Source: Metaphire vulgaris
Lineage: Eukaryota; Annelida; Clitellata; Crassiclitellata; Megascolecidae
Length of the DNA stretch: 64,000 nucleotides
Direction: 5' to 3'
NCBI GenBank assembly: GCA_018105865.1
Contig: CM030865.1
Coordinates: forward strand, 12,055,113-12,119,112
Below, piece by piece: positions 1-10,108 of this stretch. Within the stretch, counting starts at the first letter, position 1. Every line of letters begins with the position of its first letter. The position numbers and the translations under genes were made by a program. Below the pieces are notes generated by a model. It did not search any database. It saw only the letters and a list, made by a program, of their open reading frames with translations, and was not told the DNA's origin.

Positions 1-190
1 GTGGATGCTTGATTCCGTGGTTTGATCTTCCGCCGACCTGCAACGGAGCATTAACGTTCACGTACAGACTGTCTCCGGGGATTTCACTCGTCGACTCGCA
101 TGACCTCCGGTCTTCCGTGGCGATCTTCCCGTCTTTGATGGATTCCGCAGAAGTTGCAGTCTCACACCGATCAACGATCAAACGAATTTT
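1..190 (-). CDS. Cadherin exon 29 (partial): laminin-G continuation
   Basis: At least 63 codons, entered in phase 0 and running off the window. It encodes KIRLIVDRCETATSAESIKD, RRSCESTSEIPGDSLYVNVN and APLQVGGRS, the C-terminal half of the first laminin-G domain. The acceptor is TTCAG at 191-192. Confidence 0.88.
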
Positions 191-265
191 CTGAAGCAAA
201 GCAGAATTATTTTTAATATTGTTACAGTGGAATTAATAAGAGTGGCTTTAATCTACCATTCTACT

Positions 266-681
266 CAGTGGCGGTTCCAGGAGTTCTTGGTGGGGAGATC
301 AGGGCGATTTGAAAGGAGATCCCTCCCACTGCCCAACTGTCCCTCCTGGGGATCCCCACCACTACATCCCCACTGAATGAAAACATCAATCTCCCCAAGC
401 TCGACATTTCCCCCAAAGGTCACAAATCGCACCCTGGGAATGAAATGAATTCAGGAAATTTTGAAAAGAGCAGGAAAAAATCAATTTTAAAAAGGCTGAC
501 AAAAGAGAATTTTCCCTAATTTCACTACACTTTTATCGAAACATAGGTTGACATGCAAAAAGATCATCCGCAGTTTTTCCCCGTAGTTTTACTATACTTT
601 TACCCAAAAATAGAGTTCAAAAGCAAAAAAGTCTAGTGGGGGATGCATCCCCACTCATCCCCCACGTGGAACCGCCACTGC
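266..681. mobile_element. hAT-like MITE, family B copy 1
   Basis: Ends CAGTGGCGGTTCCAGG / GGAACCGCCACTG. Flank attctact on both sides. The interior carries AAAAGATCATCCGCAG and similar blocks shared with other family B copies. Confidence 0.85.
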
Positions 682-689
682 ATTCTACT

Positions 690-835
690 CAGTGGCGTGC
701 AGAGAGTGGTGGATGTCCGGGGCCGAGTCGATAAAAAAATGGTCGACGAACAAAAAAGGTCTTCGAGTCAATTTTGACGCCCCCATTTCGTCGGCGCCCG
801 TGGCAACCGCCCCACCGTCCCCTCTCCACGCCACT
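690..835. mobile_element. hAT-like MITE with CAGTGGCGTG ends
   Basis: Ends CAGTGGCGTG / CACGCCACTG, flanks attctact / attcgact. It shares its left target copy with the right target copy of the neighbouring family B element. Confidence 0.75.
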
Positions 836-1123
836 GATTCGACTGATTATCTTTAAAATCTGTTGAAAATCAATCAACTTCATTTTGTATCTGCAATCAT
901 GCTGTGCAGCATGAGGAGTTTCTATAAAACATGTACAAATGAAACTCACATCGCATAAATACTTATTAAAGAAGTCGCTGTACTTTTCCGATTGTGTTTC
1001 TAGAGTTTGTCTGAGGACAGAGACTGGAGACATTGATGCAGTGTTAGTGGCAGTTAGCGATTGAGGATCATTGTAATCGTTTTCACACAGGCTTACTTAG
1101 CCTCCTAAACCACTTAAAAATCA

Positions 1124-1219
<96 letters not shown>
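1124..1219. repeat. (ATT)n microsatellite
   Basis: About 32 uninterrupted ATT units, preceded by the SINE-like tail AGCCTCCTAAACCACTTAAA. Confidence 0.95.
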
Positions 1220-1220
<1 letters not shown>

Positions 1221-1330
1221 ACTAGTCTACGTTGTAACTAGTCTACGTTGTAACTAGTCTACGCTGTAACGAGTCTACGTTGTAACTAGTCTACGCTGTA
1301 ACTAAGCTTAGTCTACGTTGTAACCAGTCT
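1219..1330. repeat. 16-bp minisatellite, about 7 units
   Basis: Unit TAACTAGTCTACGTTG with GTTG/GCTG variants, directly after the (ATT)n array 1124-1219. Confidence 0.9.
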
Positions 1331-1556
1331 ATGCGCATTTAGTTCGACTGTGTTTGTTTTTCTGTTCTACTGTTTATTTTCGTTTGATGCTGTGCTTGAC
1401 ATTTGGTGGTTATAAAGATTCTCATAAAAGCAAATTTTCTAGCGAACACAGTTGATGCCATTTTCATTAAAATCGGCAGCGCCGATTAAGCATAATATTA
1501 AGCACAATATGCGACGCTGTGAGACTTTATTTCAATCGATTATCTTTGCTGCCGAC

Positions 1557-1926
1557 CTTTCCCTCGAGGAAAACGTCCAACCGATGCCAGTGCCCATCGT
1601 TCAGTTTGTTCAGCCTCAGACGACCCGTTCCATCTCGACCATCGACGGTCGCCTTCGCTTCACCCGACCCGTAACTGACCCGAACCAAAGGAAACCCGCT
1701 GCGTAGCTCCAAGAGGAAGAAATCGTCCGCATCTCCAGCCGCTGCAAGGTCCTTGACTGGTCCGTGGTAGAGGATCAGACCGTTCTCTTTGGTGGTAATG
1801 AGTTCCAGGCTGAGGTGAGCGTTCTCGCACTGCCCCGGTGCCGGGTACCACGCCCACCCGAGCCCCTTGAAGGTGTGTCGCGTCTGTTGGCAGCGCGGCC
1901 CGTCGAAACCCGGGTAGCACTCACAG
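1557..1926 (-). CDS. Cadherin exon 28: EGF end and first laminin-G domain
   Basis: 123 codons plus 1 nt, phase 2 to 0. It finishes the EGF with CECYPGFDGPRCQ, then the laminin-G start FKGLGWAWYPAPGQCENAHL, SLELITTKENGLILYHGP and GHWHRLDVFLEGK. The acceptor is TTTCAG. The donor GTCGGC has C at +3. Confidence 0.92.
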
Positions 1927-2085
1927 CTGAAAACAACGCAAAAGATGAATAACAATATAGAGAGAATACAGAAACAAAGCTATAAGAGGGTAAAAGAATG
2001 AGATTACACAGCAAGACCATAATGGATGGAATATGGTGGTTCTCACACGGGACAGACCCTACTGAACCAATCTAAACCCTGCTAT

Positions 2086-2255
2086 CAGTGGCGGCTCCAC
2101 ATGGGGGCCCGTGCCCCCTAATGAATGCCTGCCCCTGTTGAGACCCTATACTCATTAATACATACCTATTAACAAATGGTTTGCCCCTCATGCTTAAAAG
2201 TTGTCAGCCCATCCCAACGTCCCCCTCTACTTGCCAAATCCTGGAGCCGCCACTG
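2086..2255. mobile_element. hAT-like MITE, family A copy 1
   Basis: Ends CAGTGGCGGCTCCA / GGAGCCGCCACTG. The 8-bp flanks cctgctat / cctgttat differ by one base. Conserved interior blocks are shared with the other family A copies (GGGACCCTATACTTAAT; AACAAATGGTTG). Confidence 0.85.
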
Positions 2256-2496
2256 CCTGTTATTATTGTTATTATTTTTAATAATTATAAGAATACATTC
2301 TGTTAGTGATCAGACCAAAATAATAATTAGCAAAAGCAAGGCAATGAATTAAATATCCTTCGAGTTATTTTTCCGAGTAAGTTTTTTTCGAGTAAGTTTT
2401 CCATTCACCACCATTACCACCATTACCACCACCACCACCACCACCTCCTCCTCCTGTTTCGAGTTATGGCATTAACTGCCATAATTGGAAGTTTTC

Positions 2497-2743
2497 GTGG
2501 GCGTCCAGAGGTGGGTGGGTGCAAGTGGGTGCAATTGCACCCCCTGGAAAAAATGTGAAATTATGAAATTTAAAAAATACTAAAAAGTTACCTATAGTAC
2601 TACTTTAAGGTAAACTGTTAAACTATGAATTTATATAAGAATCCGATCAACTTGCATTCTTCTGGAATTTTTTTTTCATTTCTTTCGTCACAAGACCCTG
2701 TATTGAAATCCCACCCGGAAAAATTTCTGCGGACGCCCATGAA
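2497..2743. mobile_element. TGGGCGTCC inverted-repeat element
   Basis: Ends TGGGCGTCCAGAGG / GCGGACGCCCA. The interior matches 24622-24774 (GTTATGAAG and TTTATATAAGAATC blocks). Relatives lie near 38815-38980. Confidence 0.6.
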
Positions 2744-2833
2744 AGTTTTTCATTCACCACCACCACCACCACCTCCACCATCACACTCCATCCATCACGA
2801 TCATGGACAACTGTAGCCATCAAATTACATCGA

Positions 2834-3001
2834 CAGACCCGGTTCCAGAAACTCTCGGTGAGGGGATGCAATGAATTCCTAAGAAGATGGCGACTTGTAT
2901 AGGGAGCCCGGGTGCGGTAAACCCTGAAAAAACTGAACAGCAAAAAACAGATCGGTGGGGGGATGCATCCCCAATCATCCCCAACGTGGAACCCCCCCCT
3001 G
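2834..3001. mobile_element. hAT-like MITE, family B copy at a splice donor
   Basis: Ends CAGACCCGGTTCCAG / CGTGGAACCCCCCCCTG. Exact duplication tacatcga at 2826-2833 and 3002-3009. The right copy overlaps the sixth base of the exon 27 donor (3014-3009). Confidence 0.82.
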
Positions 3002-3014
3002 TACATCGACTCAC

Positions 3015-3277
3015 TCGAAGCCGTACTCCCTCTGGTGACACGTTCCCCCGTTAAGACAGCTCGTCAGCTGACAGGTGGCGGCGGCGTGACCAAACGACCT
3101 GGCGGCACAGGTGCACTCCACCTGTGTGAACGTCATGACGCCGACGAACGAAGTGCTGTTCGTGTTGACCAGGAGCGGTTGACCGGTCGACACGACGACG
3201 TTCGAACAGCCGCCGGAGTCGCATCTTTCCACGAGACACTCGTCAATGGGAGACATCTCGATCTTCACTCCAAGAAC
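3015..3277 (-). CDS. Cadherin exon 27: cysteine-rich region and start of EGF
   Basis: 87 codons plus 2 nt, phase 0 to 2. It encodes VLGVKIEMSPIDECLVERC, FTQVECTCAARSFG and CQLTSCLNGGTCHQREYGF, the latter a typical EGF start. The cysteines match the juxtamembrane cysteine-rich block of invertebrate classical cadherins. The donor is a strong GTGAGT, but an inverted-repeat element is inserted right after its sixth base. Confidence 0.9.
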
Positions 3278-3321
3278 CTCTTCGAACTAAGCAACGATAT
3301 ATATATATATATATATATATA

Positions 3322-3510
3322 CAGTGGCGGCTCCACCGGGAGGCAGGGGGCCCGTGCCCCCCCTATTGAGTGCCTGGCCCCCCAGTGCCCCCTCCAGTTG
3401 GGACCCTATACTTAATGCTACATACATTAAACAACAAATGGTTGGCCCCCATGATTAGAAGTTGCCACCCCAACGCCCCCCCCACTTGCCAGATCCTAGA
3501 GCCGCCACTG
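3322..3510. mobile_element. hAT-like MITE, family A copy 2
   Basis: Full copy with both inverted ends, inserted in a (TA)n tract. The flanks are tatatata on both sides, which is uninformative. It starts 45 bp from the acceptor of exon 27. Confidence 0.85.
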
Positions 3511-4282
3511 TATATATATATATATATACTCGGTTATAAAGTACCGCCATGTATGGTCCGGTCCCGTGTGATTCGCTACCTATAGCTGTAACAACCTAGC
3601 CTCACTGACCTTCGGATATAATGGCCATTGCCTGGCTGATCATTTACCCCTTCCCATAGCTATTTTACGATAGGCTAAGCGCCTAAGAATGATCAGCTAC
3701 TGTTGTACTACTCTTTCCAAAGCGATATATATATATATATCCACGATATTTTACTTACTTACTTACTTACTTACTACTGCATTGGATAGTATTGGATGCA
3801 ATGTGCCTCGGATATGGCGTATTAAATGTTACAATCATTGCTAAGTACGTTATAACGAAGCTCTACTGTACGTCCAATCACACAATTCAGATCATTTAAA
3901 ACAGTCGTAATCGTATAAGAAAGAAACGCAAATGAAGAAAATTAATTAAGAAATCGGTTTAAACAAACAGATCTTTAATTAAACTCTGAGTCTGCTAAGA
4001 CTGTGACTAACATTCCCATTCAAGAGAGACAGACCAAATAATCCACTTTAAAAGTTGAATAAAAGTTGAGCATCTCAAGAGAGCTGACTAAGATTTTGCA
4101 AATCTTCATACGGATGTTTGGGGAAAATGTCTGGCAAACTTCATAACAGTTTTCGACAGTCGATACCTGGATGGAACGTTGAATTGACACGGAACGACTC
4201 TATAATTAATTATTTTTTCCATTAAGAACTGCTCTGCAAGATAATGCGATGAATGAAAATCCAGTATATATATAGTATATAT
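3511..4282. other. Intron 26-27, remaining sequence
   Basis: (TA)n at 3511-3528 and 3724-3740, (CTTA)n at 3752-3775, and a diverged Tigger-like end near 3847-3872 (GTTATAACGAAGCTCTACTG). I saw nothing coding on either strand. Confidence 0.6.
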
Positions 4283-4470
4283 CAGTGGCGGCTCTGGGAT
4301 TTGGCAAGTGGGAGGCCGTTGGGGTGGCAACTTCTAATCATGGGGGGGCAACCATTTGTTGTTTAATGTATGTAGCATTAAGTATAGGGTCCCAACTGGG
4401 GGGCACTGGGGGGGGGGCCAGGCTCTCAATAGGGGGCACGGCCCCCCTACCCCCGGTGGAGCCGCCACTG
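4283..4470. mobile_element. hAT-like MITE, family A copy 3
   Basis: Full copy with target duplication gtatatat on both sides. It lies 78 bp from the donor end of exon 26. Confidence 0.85.
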
Positions 4471-4548
4471 GTATATATATACAATATATATACAATATAT
4501 ATACATTATATATATATACAGTACAGTACATGTACATTAGTTCAGAAC

Positions 4549-4805
4549 CTCTTCGTGATCGGACAAAACCAGGCCATTCAGTTTTGCCGGGCGCATAAAA
4601 AACGGTGTAGCCGAGACAGCGTATCGTACGTCGACGGTCCTCGTGGAGCTGTGGTGATTGGCGATGCTGAAAACGTGGACGTCGGCGACCGCGCTCCCCG
4701 TTCTCTGCGCCACCCGCTCCCTGAAAAGATCGTACGTACTCTTGTGGTAACTCTCCGGTCGACTCCCCGCTTTCATTCTCGCAACGAACTCTTCGGCGGT
4801 AACAC
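4549..4805 (-). CDS. Cadherin exon 26: membrane-proximal region
   Basis: 85 codons plus 2 nt, phase 1 to 0. It begins GVTAEEFVARMKAGSRPESY and continues FSIANHHSSTRTVDVRYAVS and LNGLVLSDHEE. This is the region before the Cys-rich/EGF block. The donor GTTCTG is non-consensus and lies in a 12-nt motif repeated exactly at the next acceptor. Confidence 0.88.
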
Positions 4806-4890
4806 CTAAAAATCGCAACTCTAAACATAAACAGGACTGGAATAGAGGCCAAAATCAGGGGCATAGCGACGGGGGGATATATCTATATAC

Positions 4891-6547
4891 CAGTGATATT
4901 TCCATTTTCGAAATATTTTCTAATTACCATTCTAATTCCATTTAAGTCCTTGAATTTCCATTTAATTCTCATTTCCATTCCCAAATATTTTCCATTTCTA
5001 TTACCATTCTATTCCCATTTTTCAAATAATTTCCATTCCAATTTCCAGTTCACTTCTAAATATTTATAAACGATTATTAATCACCAAAATTTACTGGAAT
5101 AGTTCAACAGCTTATAGAATAACATAATGTCAATTGTCAACTTAAGCAAAGCTTTAATGTAGCAGAGCTCAGGACAAATTGCGTTCTCATCAAACTCTTC
5201 ATCTTTGCAGAACCTGAGTTAAGAAAAATTCATATAATTTCTGTGTATTTGTTTATTAGCTGAACTATTTTTATTATTGCAAATTACAATACCGGTTACA
5301 GTCTCAAGTCTCAACTGGCAGTGTGTACTGTAGGCATACAAACTTGTGACTAACTGATTTTCATGTCTACTTGTTGTTTTCCCAAATCTAGTTGCAAGTT
5401 ATGAAGATTTATACAGTCAGCTTTGTAGACTGTTTTTGCAAAAAATCAACTCAAGTGATGGTCTGCCACTGCCAGTATTGAGAATTAGATTGGACACGAG
5501 TGAAGTTAACTCACATATCAATACCAACATTTATCACATAAATTACAGTGAATTGAACTGACAAACTGAAAATAATGTTTAGTTTAAAAACAAACATCAA
5601 ACAAAAAAGGCATCTTAAACTTTTGATCCAGCACAGTTATCATGCCACGGAACGATGGCTGGTCCAGCAGTGATATCGGGCAACTGGTGCCAATGATCAT
5701 TTTCATGACACTTTAAACTCTGCTGCACGTGATGCTCTGTAGAATCTTTAGGCCACGACAGGACACGGCGGTCTATACACTCTTTTAGAGTCTGTGATTT
5801 GACTGCGCCAGAAATGTCACGTTTTACAGGTTGACTTCTGCCAGAAACTTTTTCCCTGTTCTTTCTTGACACAGATCTCGTGTGCCTCCTTGTGGTATCG
5901 CTTGATGTGAGCAGCAAAGTTGCTTGTGTTCTTGCCGGCAATTTTTGTTCCACACACAGCCTTGGTAGTGTCATCCACGACCATACAAGTTGATTTATCA
6001 CAACTATCATCATATGAAAAGAACTGCCACCATACACTATCTCTTTTTCTACCACCGAGTAACTTATCACAAACTCATTTCAAGAGTGTGATAACAGTAC
6101 CAACTATAAACTAACACTACAAAACGTAATGAACTTTACACAGGATGTTGATAAAATTAATGTAAATAAACATAGAGATCAACATAGACTAGATAGATCG
6201 CTGCTTAGCCTGCTTGAAGAGGCAAAGAGTTCTCAGACTAAAGATACTAGATAAACTAAATTGAACTAGGCTCTACTGTATTGCAGAGTATAGAATCAGC
6301 TCAATCAGGTAGTTAGATAGAGCTTAGAAACTAAGTTTATAGATCACTTGATTTTTTTGTTAACTGAGTAATGTTTTACTTCAAAAATAATTTCTACTTC
6401 TCATTCCAATTCCATTCTTGTGAGACCATTTCCATTCCTATTTCTAATTCAATTTCAAATTATTTTCCATTTCTACTTTCCATTTCTCTCACAAAAAGAT
6501 TTCCATTTCCATTCCTATTTCCATTTCCATTAATGGAAATATCACTG
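4891..6547 (-). mobile_element. Complete-ended hAT element with decayed BED-finger transposase
   Basis: The ends are perfect 16-bp inverted repeats (CAGTGATATTTCCATT), flanked by an exact 8-bp target duplication ctatatac (4883-4890 and 6548-6555). Both subterminal regions carry scattered TTTCCATTTCCATT motifs. The minus-strand interior has a BED zinc finger (KRDSVWWQFFSYDD, then C/C and H/H ligands in GKNTSNFAAHIKRYHKEAH) up to a TGA. Transposase-like segments follow in a second frame (KECIDRRVLSWPKDS) and a third (LLDQPSFRGMITVLD). At 1.66 kb with frameshifts it is a dead or internally deleted copy. It lies in the intron between exons 25 and 26. Confidence 0.88.
5590..6069 (-). pseudogene. 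Broken hAT transposase with BED zinc finger
   Basis: Three fragments in three frames: a BED-type DNA-binding finger (about 5839-6067), a linker segment with WPKDSTEH, and a PSFRGMI segment typical of ZBED/hAT transposases near 5600-5690. A TGA and two frame changes separate them. No complete catalytic domain is visible. Confidence 0.75.
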
Positions 6548-6555
6548 CTATATAC

Positions 6556-6733
6556 AGTGTTTAATCTAGACTCCTGGACTCCGGAGGGGGGGAGAACTGA
6601 CAAAGCCGGGGGAATTCTGCTATGGGGCTGCTGTTAGTTGATGTAGTATGCCAAAAATGTCCGGGAATTTGAAATTTCCGGGGGGTGGGGAAGAACAATT
6701 TTCCCCCGGAAACGGCCTAGATTAATTAAACCC
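6556..6733. mobile_element. CAGTGTTTAATCTAGAC element
   Basis: Starts CAGTGTTTAATCTAGACTCC and ends GGCCTAGATTAATTAAACCCTG. It abuts the hAT element's right target duplication. A related copy lies near 13978-14137. Confidence 0.65.
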
Positions 6734-6851
6734 TGCCTATATATTCTTGTCATTCTACTGAGAAGTTTGAATTTCAAAATTTCACGCCACGACACAAATT
6801 TTCTCGAATGACGATGAAATTTTCGAAAGATAGACTCTAAACTCCACAGAC

Positions 6852-7030
6852 CTTTCAGTCGAACTGAACCCGAATTGGCAACCGCTTCGTCTCCAACCTC
6901 CTTTAGAAACACGTTGACTGTCGACGTCACTTCTCTTTTCCAGACGATGTCGTAAACTTTGACCCTGAGATGGTACTCTCCTTCACGCAACGGACCATTG
7001 GTACTCAGCTCCCCGGTATTCTGATCCAAT
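6852..7030 (-). CDS. Cadherin exon 25: membrane-proximal region
   Basis: 60 codons' worth, phase 2 to 1. It encodes LDQNTGELSTNGPLREGEYH, LRVKVYDIVWKREVTSTVNV and VANSGSVRLK, the post-repeat region of CadN-type proteins. Its entry phase does not match the phase-1 end of exon 23, and direct joining would hit TGA. An intervening exon is therefore required. The acceptor is TTGCAG after a (TG)n tract; the donor is GTCTGT. Confidence 0.88.
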
Positions 7031-7085
7031 CTGCAACGTCAGCGCACACACACACACACACACCCACCAAGACAAAAGAGGCTAA

Positions 7086-7259
7086 CAGTGGCGGCTCCAA
7101 GGATTTGGTAAGTGGATGGGGGGGGCTTTGGGATGGCAACTTTTAAGCATATGGTCAACCATTTGTTGATAGGTATGTGGTAGCAAGCATAGGGTCCCAG
7201 CAGAGGGGGCCGGGGACCAGGGATTCAATAGGGGGGGTCCACATGTGGAGCCGCCACCG
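7086..7259. mobile_element. hAT-like MITE, family A copy 4
   Basis: Full copy with exact duplication gaggctaa. It lies 56 bp upstream of the exon 25 acceptor. Confidence 0.85.
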
Positions 7260-7389
7260 GAGGCTAAGACTTCAACCAAAATTACCAGTGGCGTAGCCAG
7301 GATTCCAGAATAGAGGGACGGGCACTTTGACAGTTTTCGGTTCAAAAGATTTGACAAGCAAAAAGAAAAAGATCGTCGTCTCAGACGCT

Positions 7390-7470
7390 TTAACCCCTTA
7401 ACTGGGTGCCCCGAGTAACGCTCGTCCATTTTACATCGAGCTACAAATAGTTGCCCAGTTAAGGGGTTAA
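7390..7470. mobile_element. 80-bp palindrome-ended element (TTAACCCCTTAA)
   Basis: Ends TTAACCCCTTAACTGGG / CCCAGTTAAGGGGTTAA. The interior CGTCCATTTTACATCGAG is shared, in inverse, with 9568-9647. Confidence 0.7.
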
Positions 7471-7714
7471 AGTCTGCTGTCTGGTGCGCTTCCCTCGGTC
7501 TTTAATACTACCCCTACCCCCACTCCCAGTTACTCATCGGTTTTGGACGAATCTCACGACCAGTCCCAATCTGAAGGGGCCTGACCCCCTCCCCAGCGCC
7601 CCCGCGACTGCGCCAATGAAAGTGATATACTCCAATCGAAGCATAGCAACGCGATTCACTGCCACATTTAATAAATCCTCGACAGCCTACCCTGCTGCCC
7701 CCCCCCCCCCCCAC

Positions 7715-7809
7715 CGACTGATCTCTGGAATTGACTCTGTCTTTACAGTTCAGATATGGAGTACCATCGATTGATACCGCAAAGTATTAGAAATTGTGCT
7801 ATAAAAGTG

Positions 7810-7845
<36 letters not shown>

Positions 7846-7900
7846 CATCATCATCATCATCATCATCGTCGTCATCATCATCGTCATCATCATCATTATT
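7715..7900 (+). repeat. Retroposon 3' end with (ATT)n(ATC)n tail
   Basis: TACCATCGATTGATACC, TGCTATAAAAGTGCATT and then (ATT)n(ATC)n. The same order is at 60571-60720, so this is a dispersed retroposon 3' end with a microsatellite tail. Confidence 0.65.
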
Positions 7901-7993
7901 TAAAATCTTGAAATGGATGTATAAGAATGAGCTTGGTCAGATTATGAAATTCTCAGCAGTATTTACATCAACAGGAGCCAAAAAAGAGAATTA

Positions 7994-8172
7994 CAGTAGA
8001 ACTTCGTTATAACGGACTCGGTTATAACGAATCTTCGGTAATAATGTGCCGCAATATATTGCCCCCGTGTTATGATCTATCGTATTGGATGCTATTGGAT
8101 ATAAAACTTTCTTCGGTTATAACATGCTAAATTTTTCAGACCCGCCAAGTGCGTTATAACGAAGTTCTACTG
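7994..8172. mobile_element. Tigger/pogo-like MITE with TA flanks
   Basis: Inverted ends CAGTAGAACTTCGTTATAAC / GTTATAACGAAGTTCTACTG flanked by TA. Such ends are typical of pogo/Tigger-derived elements. 179 bp, no transposase. Confidence 0.82.
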
Positions 8173-8174
8173 TA

Positions 8175-9283
8175 GATTACTACCGAAAGAGCAACGACTG
8201 TGTATCGTCGGCTGAAGAATGGAAGGCGAAGGTTTTGTTTGCAATGTCCCAATCATCTGCGTCTTCTGCGAATACATTGCCGAGAGGGACGTTCTCAAAG
8301 ATGCCTTCAAAGAAAAAGAAATTACGCGTAATTGTGTTACAGCGGTGCTCAAATATATTAAGAAAAGCAGGTCGACGCTGTTGCGATCTCTTAGATCAAT
8401 GGTTGTTAAACTGGGTTCCATCGAACCCTAGGGGTTCGGTGAGTCAGTCTCGGGGGTTCGGCGGAGGGAGGTCAAGAACACGCACTCGACTTTTGTATAA
8501 TATATATGTGGCCCTGGACATGAAAAGGGCCCAGATCGTCGGAACTACTTTTATGTAAAACAGCCAAAATAGTACTTGATATTCAGCCACTATCTTTAGC
8601 ATCCATGGCTACATTGATATCAATCGCTGTTGAAAACATGGGCCATCACTTTCTGCATTTATAACGGTTCATCCATGACAACCCTCGTTATTCCATAATA
8701 CTAATAATACACAGGATTTGTGCAAATTCAACCGCATTTTTGAAACTGATTTCGTCCTGTTAGAGATCGATTTCAAGCACTATGTTGAGCCACTATCTTT
8801 AGCATCCATTACTACATTGATATCGAGTGCATGATTCAGCTGCATGTGTGCAGAGCGTCGCTGGAATAGACGCCAAAATACAGCATCAAAAATAAGTATG
8901 CGTAGATTCGGTGTTTGATTTATGGATGTAAAACCAACAAACCTAATAAAAAAAGATTAGACAAAATTCGTTACAGTAAAGTGCCAAAAATAGCACTTAG
9001 AATTTAACATGAAAATAATAAATTATTGTAAAAAGTATCAATTCAATTATCATCTAATAAATTAATTTGTTATTTTTATCTAGGGTTGTAAAAGTAACAT
9101 AATTGAGACAGAAAAACAGATAAAAGAAGTCGTTTACTCTTACCTTTCCATCCTTTAGTCAGCAGAAAAACACAAATAACAAATGCTGAGCAAATCAACC
9201 TAACAAAATAAAATGTACAAAATAGGCCTCCTTTTAAATGAAATACTAACACTAAGTAAACATCAGTCAGTCAGTCAGTCAGC
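8175..9283. other. Intron 23-25, A+T-rich stretch with no exon found
   Basis: 8175-8430 has open frames on both strands, one with a CVFCEY motif, but no splice or family support. GAACCCTAGGGGTTCGG at 8424 resembles a hAT end. Two diverged copies of CCACTATCTTTAGCATCCAT lie 200 bp apart (8587 and 8790). The conserved cadherin exon expected here was not seen. Confidence 0.5.
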
Positions 9284-9461
9284 CAGTGGCGTCCCCACAT
9301 GGGGAGCCCGGGGGGCCCGTGCCCACTATTTAATGCCTGGTCCTCCAGTGGCTCCCTCTGTTGGGACCCTATACTACTACTAATAAATGGTTGGTCCCCA
9401 ATGCTTAGAAGTTGCCACCCCCAACGCCCCTCCCACTTGCCAAATCCTGGAGCCGCCACAG
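9284..9461. mobile_element. hAT-like MITE, family A copy 5
   Basis: The left end reads CAGTGGCGTCCCC and the right end AGCCGCCACAG. Flanks match 6 of 8. The copy is more diverged. Confidence 0.7.
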
Positions 9462-9567
9462 AAGCCAGCCAGTCATAAAAACACTATGAAATGCTCAAAA
9501 GAAGATTTCATGCATCAGAATATTAAGTTACAAAATATTTTAGCCTATATGAAATATTAATTTAATA

Positions 9568-9647
9568 TTAACCCCTTAACCGCGTATTTAACTGTAACTC
9601 GATGTAAAATGGACGGATATATCCGGGATCCCCAGTTAAGGGATTAA
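9568..9647. mobile_element. Second TTAACCCCTTAA element
   Basis: Ends TTAACCCCTTAACCGCG / CCCAGTTAAGGGATTAA; interior CTCGATGTAAAATGGACGG. A related diverged copy lies near 29938-30007. Confidence 0.7.
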
Positions 9648-9747
9648 TCGGACTTCACCGGTAAAATGAGATCCATGCACAAAATCTTGAAATTTGAACA
9701 AAAAAATCCGACACCGAATACAATAATTATTCAAGAAGACAGTCTAC

Positions 9748-9960
9748 CGTTGAAACTGTAGACGTAGACGTCTTTGTGGCCCGGGTGATGTCTGTGGTCG
9801 TTGAGGTCGCCGATGACGACCGTCATGGTGTTCGTACCACTCATCGGAGGCGCCCCGCTGTCCCTCATTACTATCGGAACGTAATACTCTTTGCGCAGTT
9901 CACGGTCAAAAGTCCTCAGGCTCGTCACCACACCCGACCCAAAACCATTGTCACCGCCAC
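9748..9960 (-). CDS. Cadherin exon 23 (last cadherin repeat)
   Basis: 71 codons' worth, phase 1 to 1. It encodes GDNGFGSGVVTSLRTFDREL, YVPIVMRDSGAPPMSGT and VVIGDLNDHRHHPG, then VYVYSFNG. This matches the end of the cadherin-repeat region in CadN-type proteins. The acceptor ATTAG lies directly against a (TTA)n microsatellite of about 115 bp. The donor is GTAGAC. Confidence 0.9.
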
Positions 9961-10077
<117 letters not shown>

Positions 10078-10108
10078 ACCATAATCTGTTTTTTCTAGGA
10101 AAGAACGT

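Noticed and set aside
1452..1706. Plus-strand frames opposite cadherin exons (here, 11212-11442 and 58312-58617)
   Set aside because: Antisense shadows of exons whose minus-strand sense is clearly cadherin.
7535..7600. Minus-strand GATTGGGACTGG reading Asp-Trp-Asp-Trp, considered as the missing cadherin exon
   Set aside because: A stop follows two codons later, and the same sequence recurs in a dispersed repeat at 22495-22530.
8219..8431. Plus-strand 70-codon frame with CVFCEY and a Lys-rich tail as a zinc-finger gene
   Set aside because: Only one possible CxxC and no paired His ligands or splice support; the opposite strand is equally open.
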